Of a stretch of DNA of 64,000 bases, positions 27,473-36,134 are shown one piece after another. This DNA is from Pseudoduganella namucuonensis (lineage in GTDB: Bacteria > Pseudomonadota > Gammaproteobacteria > Burkholderiales > Burkholderiaceae_D): positions 32,715 through 96,714 of the forward strand of contig NZ_FPBO01000037.1 in NCBI RefSeq assembly GCF_900116645.1, given 5' to 3'. How positions within the stretch are numbered: position 1 is the first letter of the stretch; the number at the start of each line of letters is the position of its first letter. A program made the position numbers and the translations under genes. The notes under the pieces are model-generated. The model searched no databases. It worked only from the letters and a program-made list of their open reading frames with translations, and was not told the origin of the DNA.

Positions 27473-28456
27473 ATGACATCGAACCACATCCCCGAGGTAT
27501 TGCGCAATCTGGCCCTGCCCGTCATCGGCTCGCCGCTGTTCATCGCCAGCGGCCCGAAACTGGTCGCCGCGCAGTGCAAGGCCGGCATCGTCGGCTCCTT
27601 CCCGGCGCTGAACGCCCGTCCGGCCGAACTGCTGGACACCTGGCTGACCGAGCTGAAAGCCGAACTGGCCGCGTACAAGGAAGCCAATCCGGACGCCATC
27701 GTCGGCCCCATCGCCGTCAACCAGATCGTGCACCAATCCAACACCCGGCTGGCGCACGATGTGGAAGTATGCGTCAAGCACCAGATCCCCATCATCATTT
27801 CCTCGCTGCGCGCGCCGCCGAAGGAAATGCTGGACGCCATCCACAGCTACGGCGGCATCGTGCTGCACGACGTGGTCTCGATCCGGCACGCGCAAAAGGC
27901 GCTGGAAGCGGGCGTGGACGGGCTGATCCTGGTTGCCAGCGGCGCCGGCGGCCACGCGGGCACCCTGTCCCCGTTCGCGCTGGTGGGCGAAGTGCGCAAA
28001 TTCTTCAAGGGCCCGATCGCCCTGTCCGGCTCCATCGCCACCGGCGACGCCATCCTGGCCGCGCAAGCCATGGGCGCCGACTTCGCCTACATCGGCTCGC
28101 GCTGGCTGGCCACGCAGGAATCGAACGTGGACGACGACTACCGCCAAGCCATCATCGAATCGACGGCGGCGGACATCGTCTACACCAATCTGTTCACCGG
28201 CGTGCACGGCAACTACCTGAAGAAATCGATCGTGGCGGCCGGGCTGGACCCGGACGCGCTGCCGCAGGCCGACAAGACGGCGATGGACTTCGGTTCCGGC
28301 AGCTCCAGCAAGGCCAAGGCCTGGCGCGACATCTGGGGCGCGGGCCAGGGCGTGGGCTTGATGGAGGACGCGCCGACCGTGGCCGAGCTGGTCGGCCGCC
28401 TAACGGCGGAATACAACGGCGCGCGCGCCCGCCTGCTGGACAAGCGCGCGGCATAA
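27473..28456 (+). CDS. nitronate monooxygenase-family flavin oxidoreductase
   Basis: A 327-residue FMN-dependent TIM-barrel enzyme of the nitronate monooxygenase/2-nitropropane dioxygenase family. Visible: LALPVIGSPLFIASGPKLVAA at the N-terminus, the phosphate-binding LVASGAGGHAG segment (about 160-170), and ALSGSIATGDAILAAQAMGADFAYIGSRW. The family detoxifies nitronates such as propionate 3-nitronate; others act as NADH:quinone reductases or enoyl reductases. AAGGAG precedes the ATG. It is probably controlled by the divergent TetR regulator. Confidence 0.9.
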   Translation: MTSNHIPEVLRNLALPVIGSPLFIASGPKLVAAQCKAGIVGSFPALNARPAELLDTWLTELKAELAAYKEANPDAIVGPIAVNQIVHQSNTRLAHDVEVCVKHQIPIIISSLRAPPKEMLDAIHSYGGIVLHDVVSIRHAQKALEAGVDGLILVASGAGGHAGTLSPFALVGEVRKFFKGPIALSGSIATGDAILAAQAMGADFAYIGSRWLATQESNVDDDYRQAIIESTAADIVYTNLFTGVHGNYLKKSIVAAGLDPDALPQADKTAMDFGSGSSSKAKAWRDIWGAGQGVGLMEDAPTVAELVGRLTAEYNGARARLLDKRAA

Positions 28457-28464
28457 GGCGGGTC

Positions 28465-28725
28465 TTACTGGCCGACGCAAATGATCTTGGTCTCGTACTC
28501 TTTTGCGTTCGGCTTCTTCTTCAGCGCCCAGGCGATGGCCTGATCCGCCTCGGCGACCGTCATGATGGTCGCCTTCTCCTTCGACTTAATGAAGGACACG
28601 CCCTCGAACGCCCCCTCCTTGCTGCGCATCACCTTCGCGAACACGGGCGGCTTCTCATCCCCCGCGGCGATCTTCTTCTGTTGCACGATATAGCGGCGGT
28701 CTTCCTGTTCCATGGCGATACTCAT
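28465..28725 (-). CDS. small soluble protein of unknown function, 86 aa
   Basis: An 86-residue, lysine-rich protein with KVMRSKEGAFEGVSFIKSKEKATIMTV and a helical end (EADQAIAWALKKKPNAKEYET). No signal peptide or membrane helix. An internal Met at residue 5 is an alternative start (28713), and neither has a strong ribosome site. I do not recognise the family. It is convergent with the oxidoreductase gene and followed upstream by a 104-bp palindromic element. Confidence 0.6.
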   Translation of the reverse strand: MSIAMEQEDRRYIVQQKKIAAGDEKPPVFAKVMRSKEGAFEGVSFIKSKEKATIMTVAEADQAIAWALKKKPNAKEYETKIICVGQ

Positions 28726-28772
28726 CAGTTCAAAACCCCAAGTATACGCCCTCCCCAACAGTTTCCGCCAAC

Positions 28773-28876
28773 ACATCGGTGTCAGGCGCGACATTCGGAC
28801 ACGAACTCGGCCGTAGGCCGCCGCCAACGCGGAGACGGATGGGGCCGTGTCCGAATGTCGCGCCTGACACCGATGT
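28773..28876. repeat. long palindromic element with perfect 31-bp arms
   Basis: The 31 bases from 28773 to 28803 (ACATCGGTGTCAGG...) are the exact inverse complement of 28846-28876. The 42-base spacer contains a smaller palindrome GGCCGTAGGCC. This is the longest perfect inverted repeat I found. It lies between two leftward genes, just past the methyltransferase stop, where it could act as a rho-independent-like stop or a REP/MITE relic. Confidence 0.9.
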
Positions 28877-28883
28877 TGTTTTG

Positions 28884-29807
28884 TCAAGCGTAGGCGGGGA
28901 GGCGGTGGGTGGGGTGGAGGGCGGCTTCGTAGACGACGTCGGCGCGCAGCGAGGCTTGCAGCGAGGGGATGCTGCCGCCCGCTCGGTACTGGAAGCTGAC
29001 TTCGAGGATGTCGCCGGCCTTGACTTGAACGGGGGTGCCCAGCGGTAGCGTCATGTAGTGGTTGAGCCAGTCGATGGTGCTGTTGCGCTCGGCCACGACG
29101 GCGAGGATGTTTTTCGTCACGAAGCGCATCGCGTTCACGCAGCCGGACCGCTCGGCCACGAACTTGCCTTCCCATTTGTATTGCAGCTCGTTGGGCTGGG
29201 TGAAGTCGATCACGCTGTACACCGCCGGCTGCGCCATCTCGACCGTGCCGGAGTGGATGACCTGGGTTTCCTGGAATTGGACGATGGGCGCGTGGAAGCC
29301 TTCGAAGTCGTATTCCTGCTGCAGCGGCTGCGCGGCCATGATGACCGCTTCCGGCAGGAACACGGGCAGCGGGCCGCCGAAACGTTCCAGGTAGCGGCGC
29401 TTGAACGATTCGATCACTTCGACCTGCTTTTCCCGCAGCATGGCGACGTGGATCATTTCGCAGATCACGACATCCACCGGCTCCGGCGGCATGTATTCGA
29501 AGGCGTCGGCGTGGATCACTTCGACCTTTTCCCCGTTCTGGTTGATGGCCAGGAACTTGCGCGCTTCCTTGACCATGTCCGGATTGAATTCAACGCAGTA
29601 GACCTTGCTGGCCTTGGCCGCGGCGAAATAGCTCAGCACGCCCGTGCCGCCGCCCAGTTCCAGCACTTTCATGCCGGGCTTGACCGCATAGTGGATGGCC
29701 GCCTTGAAACTGTGCATACGGTTCTGGTCCATCAGCATGTTGTGATGGTAGTGCACCGGGATGAACTGTCCCAGGTAGCAGCTTTCGATTTCGCGTTCGT
29801 TCAGCAT
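28884..29807 (-). CDS. PRMT-like class I SAM-dependent methyltransferase
   Basis: A 307-residue Rossmann-fold methyltransferase. The SAM motif VLELGGGTGVLSYFAA is near residues 48-63. The preceding HHNMLMDQNRMHSFKAAI, the CEMIHVAMLREKQ loop (compare the double-E loop of arginine methyltransferases) and a C-terminal beta-barrel-like part (TIDWLNHYMTLP, VKAGDILEVSFQYR) match the overall build of protein arginine methyltransferases rather than L11 or small-molecule enzymes. The second Glu of the loop is displaced, so activity and substrate are uncertain. AAGGGA precedes the ATG. Confidence 0.8.
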   Translation of the reverse strand: MLNEREIESCYLGQFIPVHYHHNMLMDQNRMHSFKAAIHYAVKPGMKVLELGGGTGVLSYFAAAKASKVYCVEFNPDMVKEARKFLAINQNGEKVEVIHADAFEYMPPEPVDVVICEMIHVAMLREKQVEVIESFKRRYLERFGGPLPVFLPEAVIMAAQPLQQEYDFEGFHAPIVQFQETQVIHSGTVEMAQPAVYSVIDFTQPNELQYKWEGKFVAERSGCVNAMRFVTKNILAVVAERNSTIDWLNHYMTLPLGTPVQVKAGDILEVSFQYRAGGSIPSLQASLRADVVYEAALHPTHRLPAYA

Positions 29808-29902
29808 GGTTTTCCCTTGTTAGCGCAACGTTGCCATTGTGCGGGCGCCCCGGGCCCGCGCAAACGGCAAGCTCAGAGGGGAAAACGGCTCAATTCGGGG
29901 AT

Positions 29903-30571
29903 TTAACGGGGTTTCTTGGAAGCGAGGTGGGTCTGGATGATCTTGACGATCCACGGCTTGTCGGCGCGCCGCGCGAATTCGGCCGCGTCGACCTTGTATG
30001 CGCCGTCCTTCAGCGTGGCGTCCGCGCCCTGTTCCAGCAGCAGCTTGACGGCGTCCTCCAGGCCTTCGCGAGCGGCCAGCATCAGCGGCGTGAGCCCGCT
30101 GGGCGAGCCGGCGTCGATGTAGGCGTGGCGCTCGAGCAGGATGTTCATGATCTCCAGGTCGTTCGCGGCGGCGGCGAAATGCAGCGGCGTCCAGCCTTTG
30201 CGGTTGACCTGGGCCCCCTTGGCGATCAGTTCCTGCACCGCCGGCTTGTTGCGCTTGAAGGCGGCCATCATCAGCGCGGTGCTGCCGTTCGCCGATTGCT
30301 CTTCGAGCTTTACTTTAGGATGGGCCAGCAAGAGCTTGAAAACACGGGGGGATTCGTGCCGCATGGCGACGATCAGCCCGGTTTCGCCGCGCTCCGGCTC
30401 GTGGACATTCGGGTCCAGGCCGCGCGCCAGCACGGCGCGCACGGTGCGGTCGTCGTCGATCTGGGCGGCGCGGAAGAAGTCGACCTGGTCGGCGGTTTCC
30501 TCCGCCAGGGCCGGCCCCGCCACCATCGTCAGTGCGAGCGCGGACAGCAGCAGGCGGCGTTTTTGCGTCAT
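29903..30571 (-). CDS. exported ankyrin-repeat protein
   Basis: A 222-residue protein with a signal peptide (about 1-23, ending GPALA) and four to five ankyrin repeats from residue 30 onward, with typical NGSTALMMAAFKRNKPAVQELIAKGA-type units, the longest seen being GLTPLMLAAREGLEDAVKLL. Predicted periplasmic. Ankyrin repeats bind proteins; a partner is not evident. It follows the TatD gene by 16 bases on the same strand, an order also common in other Betaproteobacteria. Confidence 0.9.
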   Translation of the reverse strand: MTQKRRLLLSALALTMVAGPALAEETADQVDFFRAAQIDDDRTVRAVLARGLDPNVHEPERGETGLIVAMRHESPRVFKLLLAHPKVKLEEQSANGSTALMMAAFKRNKPAVQELIAKGAQVNRKGWTPLHFAAAANDLEIMNILLERHAYIDAGSPSGLTPLMLAAREGLEDAVKLLLEQGADATLKDGAYKVDAAEFARRADKPWIVKIIQTHLASKKPR

Positions 30572-30587
30572 GTTTTACTTTATAAGA

Positions 30588-31367
30588 TCAACGTACGACG
30601 TTGAATAGATTGAAGAAATTATCGGAGGTCCGCTGCGCGACCTGTTCCACCGGCACGCCCTTGAGCTTGGCGATGTACTCGCCCACGTGGCACACGAAGC
30701 CGGGCTCGTTCATCTTGCCGCGATGCGGCATCGGCGCCAGGTAGGGCGAGTCGGTCTCGATCAGCATGCGCTCCAGCGGCACCTCCAGCGCCACGGCTTG
30801 CAGCTCCTTGGCGCTCTTGAAGGTGACGATGCCGGAGAAGGAAATGTAAAAGCCCATCTCCATCGCCGCGCGCGCCACTTCCAGCGATTCGGTGAAGCAG
30901 TGCATCACGCCGGCGACGCCGCCCGCCTCGGTCCCCGCGCCCTCTTCGCGCATGATGCGGATGGTGTCCTCGCTGGCCGAACGTGTGTGGATAATCAAGG
31001 GCTTGCGCGTGATTCTTGAAGCTTTGATGTGGGTGCGGAAGCGTTCGCGCTGCCACCCCAGGTCGCCTTCCAGGCGGTAGTAGTCGAGCCCCGTCTCGCC
31101 GATGGCCACGATGCGCGGGTTGTCCGCCAGCTCGACCAGCTGCTCGACGGATGGTTCCGGCGTGTCCTCGTAATCGGGGTGCACGCCGACCGAGGCGTAG
31201 ATGTGCGGGTATTGCTCGGCCAGCGCCAGCACGCGCGGAAAGTCCGGCAAGTCCACCGACACGCACAGCGCGTGGCTGACCTTGTTCTGTTCCATCTTGG
31301 CGAGCAGCTCGGGCATGCGCGCGGCCAGCTCGGGGAAGTCTATATGGCAATGGGAATCGATGAACAT
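30588..31367 (-). CDS. TatD-family metal-dependent DNase/hydrolase
   Basis: A 259-residue TatD-type hydrolase. Metal-binding motifs are visible: SHCHIDF at residues 5-11, GETGLDYY, HTR, MHCFTES and ETDSPYLAPMPHRGK. TatD enzymes are 3'-5' exonucleases or DNases implicated in DNA repair. The start MFIDSHCH is chosen by family and by the TGATG overlap with the GNAT gene stop (31365-31369). It belongs to the mltG-tmk-holB-pilZ-tatD block. Confidence 0.93.
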   Translation of the reverse strand: MFIDSHCHIDFPELAARMPELLAKMEQNKVSHALCVSVDLPDFPRVLALAEQYPHIYASVGVHPDYEDTPEPSVEQLVELADNPRIVAIGETGLDYYRLEGDLGWQRERFRTHIKASRITRKPLIIHTRSASEDTIRIMREEGAGTEAGGVAGVMHCFTESLEVARAAMEMGFYISFSGIVTFKSAKELQAVALEVPLERMLIETDSPYLAPMPHRGKMNEPGFVCHVGEYIAKLKGVPVEQVAQRTSDNFFNLFNVVR

Positions 31368-31882
31368 CAGGCGACACGCTTCCCGAGAATGATGAGGTCG
31401 CGCTCGATACCGTCCAGGTTGGCGACGCGCGGCAGCTTGGCCCAGGTTTCGAAGCCGAACTTGGCGAACAGCCCCAGGCTGGGCTCGTTGTGGCCGAAGA
31501 TGAAGCCCAGCAGCGTATGCACCTTGATGCTGGGCGCGAACGCGATCGCCTCCTCCAGCGCGTAGCGGCCTATGCCCTTGCCGCGGCTGGCCTCGGCGAT
31601 GTAGATCGACACCTCGGCCGTGCCCGAGTACGCGGGGCGGCCGTAGAAGTTGGAATAGGAGATCCAGCCCAGGACGGCGGGCTCGGCCGAATTGTCGCCG
31701 GCGGCCTCGATCACCCACAGCGGGCGGCGCTCCGGCGTGTGCTCGTGGAACCAGGCCAGGCGCGAGGCGACCGTGACCGGTTCGGTGTCGGCCGTGACCT
31801 CGCGCGAGGCGACGGTGCTGTTGTAGATGGCCACGATTGTTGGTAAATCGTTAAGCGTGGCTGGGCGATGGCGGAATGACAT
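31367..31882 (-). CDS. GNAT-family N-acetyltransferase (phosphinothricin acetyltransferase-like)
   Basis: A 171-residue GNAT acetyltransferase. The acetyl-CoA binding loop is SRGKGIGRYALEEAI around residues 101-115, with the preceding strand GTAEVSIYIAEA. The N-terminal RPATLNDLPTIVAIYNSTVASREVT pattern resembles phosphinothricin/methionine-sulfone acetyltransferases, shown here in part. Likely acetylates the amine of a small molecule. It lies between pilZ and tatD and overlaps tatD; this insertion is not part of the usual conserved block. Confidence 0.9.
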   Translation of the reverse strand: MSFRHRPATLNDLPTIVAIYNSTVASREVTADTEPVTVASRLAWFHEHTPERRPLWVIEAAGDNSAEPAVLGWISYSNFYGRPAYSGTAEVSIYIAEASRGKGIGRYALEEAIAFAPSIKVHTLLGFIFGHNEPSLGLFAKFGFETWAKLPRVANLDGIERDLIILGKRVA

Positions 31883-31918
31883 GATGTTCAGAATAGCAAA
31901 GTTAGGAGGTGTGTGTGC

Positions 31919-32299
31919 TTAAAGCGTGTGCGTGGCGCGCGAGGAGCGCAGCGCGGCCCCCAGGATTTCCTCGATGCGCAGCCGGGTGCGCTGGCCGGTC
32001 TCGTCGTCCGGGAAGTGCACGCCTATGCCCTGCGCCTTGTTGTTGTTGGCGCCCGGCGGCGTGATCCAGGCGACCTTGCCGGCGATCGGGTATTTGTTGG
32101 GGTCGTCCATCAGCGCCAGGATCAAATAGATCTCGTCGCCGATCTTGTAGGGTTTTTGCGTGGGGACGAACATGCCGCCGTTTTTCAGGAAGGGCATGTA
32201 GGCCGCGTACAGGGCCGCTTTTTCCTTGATCGCCAAGGACAGCACGGTCGGCCGTGCGATCGCGGGGGCGGTGTTGGGATCGGGTGGGCTGCCGGTCAT
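31919..32299 (-). CDS. pilZ: type IV pilus PilZ-domain protein
   Basis: A 126-residue single-domain PilZ protein. Visible PilZ core: LSLAIKEKAALYAAYMPFLKNGG, quoted in part, then IGDEIYLILALMDDPNKYPIAGKVAWITP and GIGVHFPDDE. It lacks the N-terminal RxxxR of c-di-GMP-binding PilZ domains, as does canonical PilZ, which instead partners PilB and FimX in type IV pilus assembly. It directly follows holB, the conserved order. AAGGAT precedes the ATG. Confidence 0.88.
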   Translation of the reverse strand: MTGSPPDPNTAPAIARPTVLSLAIKEKAALYAAYMPFLKNGGMFVPTQKPYKIGDEIYLILALMDDPNKYPIAGKVAWITPPGANNNKAQGIGVHFPDDETGQRTRLRIEEILGAALRSSRATHTL

Positions 32300-32309
32300 G
32301 CATATCCTT

Positions 32310-33365
32310 TCAGGTACAGCATGCCGTGTAGTCCAGCAGCATGTCCTCGATGAACAGTTTGGGCGACAGCGGATGGTCGGCGATCGCGCGGCGTTCGTTG
32401 GCCGCCTTGATGGCGGCCATCAGCTTGCTCACATGCACCTTGCCCGCCAGGCTGGCCAGCTCCTTGCGGTAGCGTGGATAGTAGCGGATGTTTCCCGATA
32501 GTTTGTAGGAAAACAAGTCATAAAGCCAGCGCTGCAACCAGGAAACCAACGCCGCCAGCGGCACTTTCTGCATTTTGTCGGCCGCGCGCAGCGCCGCCTC
32601 CACGCCGGGATTGGCCAGCATTTGCAGCAGCGTGTCCATGTCCTCGCGGCTGCCCGCCTCGGACTGGGCCAGCGCGGCCAGCGGCGCGCCGCCCTGCTCG
32701 CGCAGCCAGCTGTCGGCGTCGGACACGCCCTGGGCCTTGAGCCAGGCCAGCGCCTCGTCGTGCCCCGGCATGGGCAGCGAGAACTTGCGGCAGCGCGACA
32801 GGATGGTGGGCAGCAGCCGGTCCAGGCTGTTGGACGACAGCAGGAACACGGTGCCCGGCGGCGGCTCCTCCAGCGTCTTCAGCAGCGCGTTGGAGGCCGG
32901 CATGTTGAGCGCCTCGGCCGGATACAAGACCACCACGCGCAGGCCCTGGCGGTGGGTGGAGATGTTCATGAAGTCGGCCAGCGAACGGATCTGCTCGATC
33001 TTGATCTCTTTCGACGGCGCCTTGGTCTTGGCGGCCTTCTTGCCTTCGCCCTCGCCGTCGCCCTCCTCGCCGGCCGGCTCGTCCTCCAGCGCCTCGGGAC
33101 GGACGCGGCGGTAATCCGGGTGGTTCTGCTGGTCGAACCAGTTGCAGGAGACGCAGGCGCCGCAGGCGTGGCCGCCCGCGCCGGCGTTCTCGCACAGCAG
33201 CGACTTGGCGAAATGCTCGATGAAATCGGCCTTGCCCGTGCCCGCCGCGCCGTGGAACAGGATGGCGTGCGGCATGCGGGCGCGCAGCTGCTGGAGCTGG
33301 TCCCAGGCGGAGGCCTGCCATGGATAGATGGCCTGGTTGACAGGCGCGCTCGCGGGCGCGCTCAC
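32310..33365 (-). CDS. holB: DNA polymerase III subunit delta prime
   Basis: A 351-residue clamp-loader subunit. P-loop-like GAAGTGKADF near residue 40; the zinc-binding cysteines lie between CENAGAGGHACGACVSC residues about 59-75. An acidic/lysine-rich insertion (GEEGDGEGEGKKAAKT) follows, then the SRC-type motif region LPTILSRCRKF. It starts at GTG, and the GTGA overlap with the tmk stop (33362-33365) supports this start. The delta prime subunit helps open the sliding clamp in the gamma complex. Confidence 0.93.
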   Translation of the reverse strand: MSAPASAPVNQAIYPWQASAWDQLQQLRARMPHAILFHGAAGTGKADFIEHFAKSLLCENAGAGGHACGACVSCNWFDQQNHPDYRRVRPEALEDEPAGEEGDGEGEGKKAAKTKAPSKEIKIEQIRSLADFMNISTHRQGLRVVVLYPAEALNMPASNALLKTLEEPPPGTVFLLSSNSLDRLLPTILSRCRKFSLPMPGHDEALAWLKAQGVSDADSWLREQGGAPLAALAQSEAGSREDMDTLLQMLANPGVEAALRAADKMQKVPLAALVSWLQRWLYDLFSYKLSGNIRYYPRYRKELASLAGKVHVSKLMAAIKAANERRAIADHPLSPKLFIEDMLLDYTACCT

Positions 33366-33982
33366 GGCACGAAGCCTTCCAGGATGGCGGCCAGCCGCGC
33401 CTGGATCGCGGGGATGGTCTGGCTGGAGTCGATCACGCGGAAGCGGCCCGGGAACTCGGCGGCGCGGCGCAGGTATTCGTTGCGGGTGGCGTTGAAGAAG
33501 TCGGCCTGCTCGCGCTCGAACTTGTCGAGGTCGCGGGTGGCGTCCAGGCGGGCGCGCGCCACGTCCAGCGGCACGTCGAACAGGAAGGTCAGGTCCGGCG
33601 ACAGGCCGCCGTGCACCCAGTCGGCCAGCGTCTGCAGCTTGGCGCGGTCCAGGCCGCGTCCGCCGGACTGGTAGGCGAAGCTGGCGTCGGTGAAGCGGTC
33701 GCTCAGCACCCAGTCGCCGCGCGCCAGCGCGGGGGCGATCACCTGCGCCACGTGTTCGCGGCGGCTGGCGAACACCAGCAGCGTTTCCGTCTCCAGGTGC
33801 ATCTTTTCATGCAGGAACAGCTCGCGGATGCGCTCGCCCAGCGGCGTGCCGCCGGGCTCGCGCGTGCTCACCAGGTTGATGCCGCGCGACCGGATGTACT
33901 CGGTCACGAAGGCGATGTGGGTGGATTTGCCGGCGCCGTCTATGCCTTCAAATGTGATGAACTTGCCGCTGTGTGACGTCAT
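33362..33982 (-). CDS. tmk: thymidylate kinase
   Basis: A 206-residue dTMP kinase. P-loop FEGIDGAGKST near residues 10-20, substrate motif STREPGGTPLGERIR, DRFTDASFAYQSGGR and the LID region are intact. It phosphorylates dTMP to dTDP for DNA synthesis. It lies between mltG and holB, the standard proteobacterial order, and shares a GTGA junction with holB. Confidence 0.95.
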   Translation of the reverse strand: MTSHSGKFITFEGIDGAGKSTHIAFVTEYIRSRGINLVSTREPGGTPLGERIRELFLHEKMHLETETLLVFASRREHVAQVIAPALARGDWVLSDRFTDASFAYQSGGRGLDRAKLQTLADWVHGGLSPDLTFLFDVPLDVARARLDATRDLDKFEREQADFFNATRNEYLRRAAEFPGRFRVIDSSQTIPAIQARLAAILEGFVP

Positions 33983-33996
33983 GAAACTGTGATTGC

Positions 33997-34983
33997 CTAT
34001 CTCTGGTATTGATTCACCGCCCGGTTGTGGTCGGTCAGGTTGTCGGAAAACTGGCTGGTGCCGTTGCCGCGCGACACGAAGTATAGCGCCCCCGTCTTGG
34101 CCGGCGCCAAGGCCGCCGCCAGCGACTGCACGCCCGGCAGCGCGATCGGCGTGGGCGGCAGGCCGGCGCGGGTGTAGGTATTGTACGGGGTGTCCGTTTC
34201 CAGGTCCTTCTTGCGGATCTTGCCGTCGTAGCCGTTGCCCATGCCGTAGATCACGGTGGGGTCGGTCTGCAGCAGCATGCCCAGCCGCAGGCGGTTGACG
34301 AACACGCCGGCGATCATGTTGCGCTCGGACTTCTGGCCGGTTTCCTTTTCCACGATGGAGGCCATGGTCAGCGCCTCGTACGGGTTCTTGTACGGCAGGT
34401 TGGACTCGCGCTTTTCCCACGCGTCGCGCAGCTTGGAGACCAGCAGCGTGTGCGCCTGGCGGTAGATCTGCAGCTCGCTCGATCCCTTGGCGAACAGATA
34501 GGTGTCGGGGAAGAACATGCCCTCGGGCAGCGTGTAGTCCTGGCTGATCTGGGCCATCAGCTCCTTGTCGCTCAGGTGGGCGGTGTCGTGCTTCAAGCCC
34601 TTGTGGGCGGCGATGGCCTGGCGCATCTGCTTGAAGGTCCAGCCTTCGATGATGGTCAGCTGCTCCTGCGCGAACTCGCCGCGCACCAGTTGGTCGATCA
34701 GCCGCCTCGGCGTGGTGTTGGGCTTGAGCTCGTAGGCGCCGGCCTTCAGCCTGCCGGACTTCTCGGTCACCCGCGCCAGCAGGTTGAACAGCAGCGGCTG
34801 GATCGGCACGCCGGCCTCGGCCATCTGCTGTCCCGCCGCGTGCGCCCCGCTGCCGGCGGCGATGGTGAATTCGATGGGCGGCTCCTCGGTGGTGATGGGC
34901 TGGTTGGCCCACCACGCGAACCCGGCACCCGCCGCCGTCGCCGCCAAGATCCCCAGGACTATCGTTTTTTTTATGAATGCCAT
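33997..34983 (-). CDS. mltG: endolytic murein transglycosylase
   Basis: A 328-residue YceG/MltG protein. An N-terminal membrane anchor (about 6-26), a LysM-like/YceG domain, and the catalytic segment MASIVEKETGQKSER with the active Glu. Further signatures: LQTDPTVIYGMG and PYNTYTRAGLPPTPI. MltG cleaves nascent glycan strands in the inner-membrane periplasmic face and sets strand length. First gene of the leftward block and divergent from ygfZ. Confidence 0.95.
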   Translation of the reverse strand: MAFIKKTIVLGILAATAAGAGFAWWANQPITTEEPPIEFTIAAGSGAHAAGQQMAEAGVPIQPLLFNLLARVTEKSGRLKAGAYELKPNTTPRRLIDQLVRGEFAQEQLTIIEGWTFKQMRQAIAAHKGLKHDTAHLSDKELMAQISQDYTLPEGMFFPDTYLFAKGSSELQIYRQAHTLLVSKLRDAWEKRESNLPYKNPYEALTMASIVEKETGQKSERNMIAGVFVNRLRLGMLLQTDPTVIYGMGNGYDGKIRKKDLETDTPYNTYTRAGLPPTPIALPGVQSLAAALAPAKTGALYFVSRGNGTSQFSDNLTDHNRAVNQYQR

Positions 34984-35066
34984 CTTTAAAACTGTCGATT
35001 GTTAAACGCAGTCCGGGCCCGGGCACGGCTTTTTGAGCTCGTCCGGCGCGAATTCCGCGACATCAC

Positions 35067-35072
35067 TATAAT
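35067..35072 (+). promoter_or_regulatory. candidate -10 hexamer upstream of ygfZ
   Basis: TATAAT lies 45 bases before the ygfZ ATG in the divergent mltG/ygfZ gap. No good -35 hexamer is found at 17 bases, so the promoter is tentative. Confidence 0.3.
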
Positions 35073-35116
35073 GAGCCCGTAATGATAATGCTTTCATCGT
35101 CAAATTATTGGAATTT

Positions 35117-36133
35117 ATGAGTATCTCGAATCAACTTTCAGCACCGCAGGGCAAGGCACTGACTCCGACCGAACTGGCCGTGGGTTTCGTGGCGCGTGTC
35201 ACCGACCAGGGCTTGATCGCGCTGACCGGCGAAGAGGCCGCCGGCTTCCTGCACAATCAGTTGACCAATGACGTCGAGCATCTGGGCCAGGACGAGGTCC
35301 GCCTGGCCGGCTATTGCACGCCGAAAGGCCGCCTGCAAGCCACCTTCCTGATGTGGCGCGACGAGCAAACCATCTTCCTGCAGTTGCCGCGCGAGATCCA
35401 GGCGCCGCTGCAAAAACGCCTGACCATGTTCGTGCTGCGCGCCAAGGCCAAGCTGGCCGACGCCACGGACGCGCCCGCCACACAGGTGGTGCTGGGCCTG
35501 GGCGGCGGCATGGCCGAGGCCGTGCTGCAAACCTGGTTCGACGCGCTGCCCGCGCGTCCCTACACCAAGGTCGATCATCCGCTGGGCACGCTGCTGCGCG
35601 TGGGCGACGCCTTCGGCGCGCCGCGCTACCTGTGGCTGACCACCGAAACCACGGCGAACATCGCCGCGCCGGTGCTGGCCGACAAGCTGACCGTGGGCGG
35701 CGACCAAGCCTGGCGCTTGAGCGAAATCCACGCGGCCGTGCCGCAGGTGACGGCCGCCACCCAGGAGCAGTTCGTGCCGCAAATGATCAACCTGGAGCTG
35801 CTGGGCGGCGTGAACTTCAAGAAAGGCTGCTACCCCGGCCAGGAAATCGTGGCCCGCAGCCAGTACCTGGGCAAGCTGAAGCGCCGTACCGCGCTGGTGC
35901 GCGTCGCCGACGCGCAAGCCGCGGCCGGCGCCGAGGTGTTCGCCGAGTCCGATCCCTCGCAGCCTTGCGGCATGGTGGTCAACACCGCCGCCAACGGCCT
36001 GGGCGGCGTGGACGCGCTGGTCGAAATGAAGCTCGACGCGCTGGAGCGGGCGGCGGTCCGCCTGGGTTCGGCCGAAGGCCCGGCCCTGGAATTCCTGCCC
36101 ATGCCCTACGTGCTGGACAAGCTCGACGTCTAG
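35117..36133 (+). CDS. ygfZ: folate-dependent Fe-S cluster protein YgfZ
   Basis: A 338-residue YgfZ/GcvT-like protein. The diagnostic KGCYPGQEIVARSQY motif is near residue 236, with the catalytic-type Cys. It uses tetrahydrofolate to maintain certain Fe-S enzymes such as MiaB. ATG chosen over an in-frame TTG three codons upstream. DUF4936 and NRDE genes follow immediately, an arrangement common in Burkholderiales. Confidence 0.93.
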   Translation: MSISNQLSAPQGKALTPTELAVGFVARVTDQGLIALTGEEAAGFLHNQLTNDVEHLGQDEVRLAGYCTPKGRLQATFLMWRDEQTIFLQLPREIQAPLQKRLTMFVLRAKAKLADATDAPATQVVLGLGGGMAEAVLQTWFDALPARPYTKVDHPLGTLLRVGDAFGAPRYLWLTTETTANIAAPVLADKLTVGGDQAWRLSEIHAAVPQVTAATQEQFVPQMINLELLGGVNFKKGCYPGQEIVARSQYLGKLKRRTALVRVADAQAAAGAEVFAESDPSQPCGMVVNTAANGLGGVDALVEMKLDALERAAVRLGSAEGPALEFLPMPYVLDKLDV

Positions 36134-36134
36134 C

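Noticed and set aside
35060..35105. Fur-box-like sequence TAATGATAATG upstream of ygfZ
   Set aside because: Too few matches to a 19-base Fur consensus and no second half-site; likely chance A/T-rich promoter sequence.
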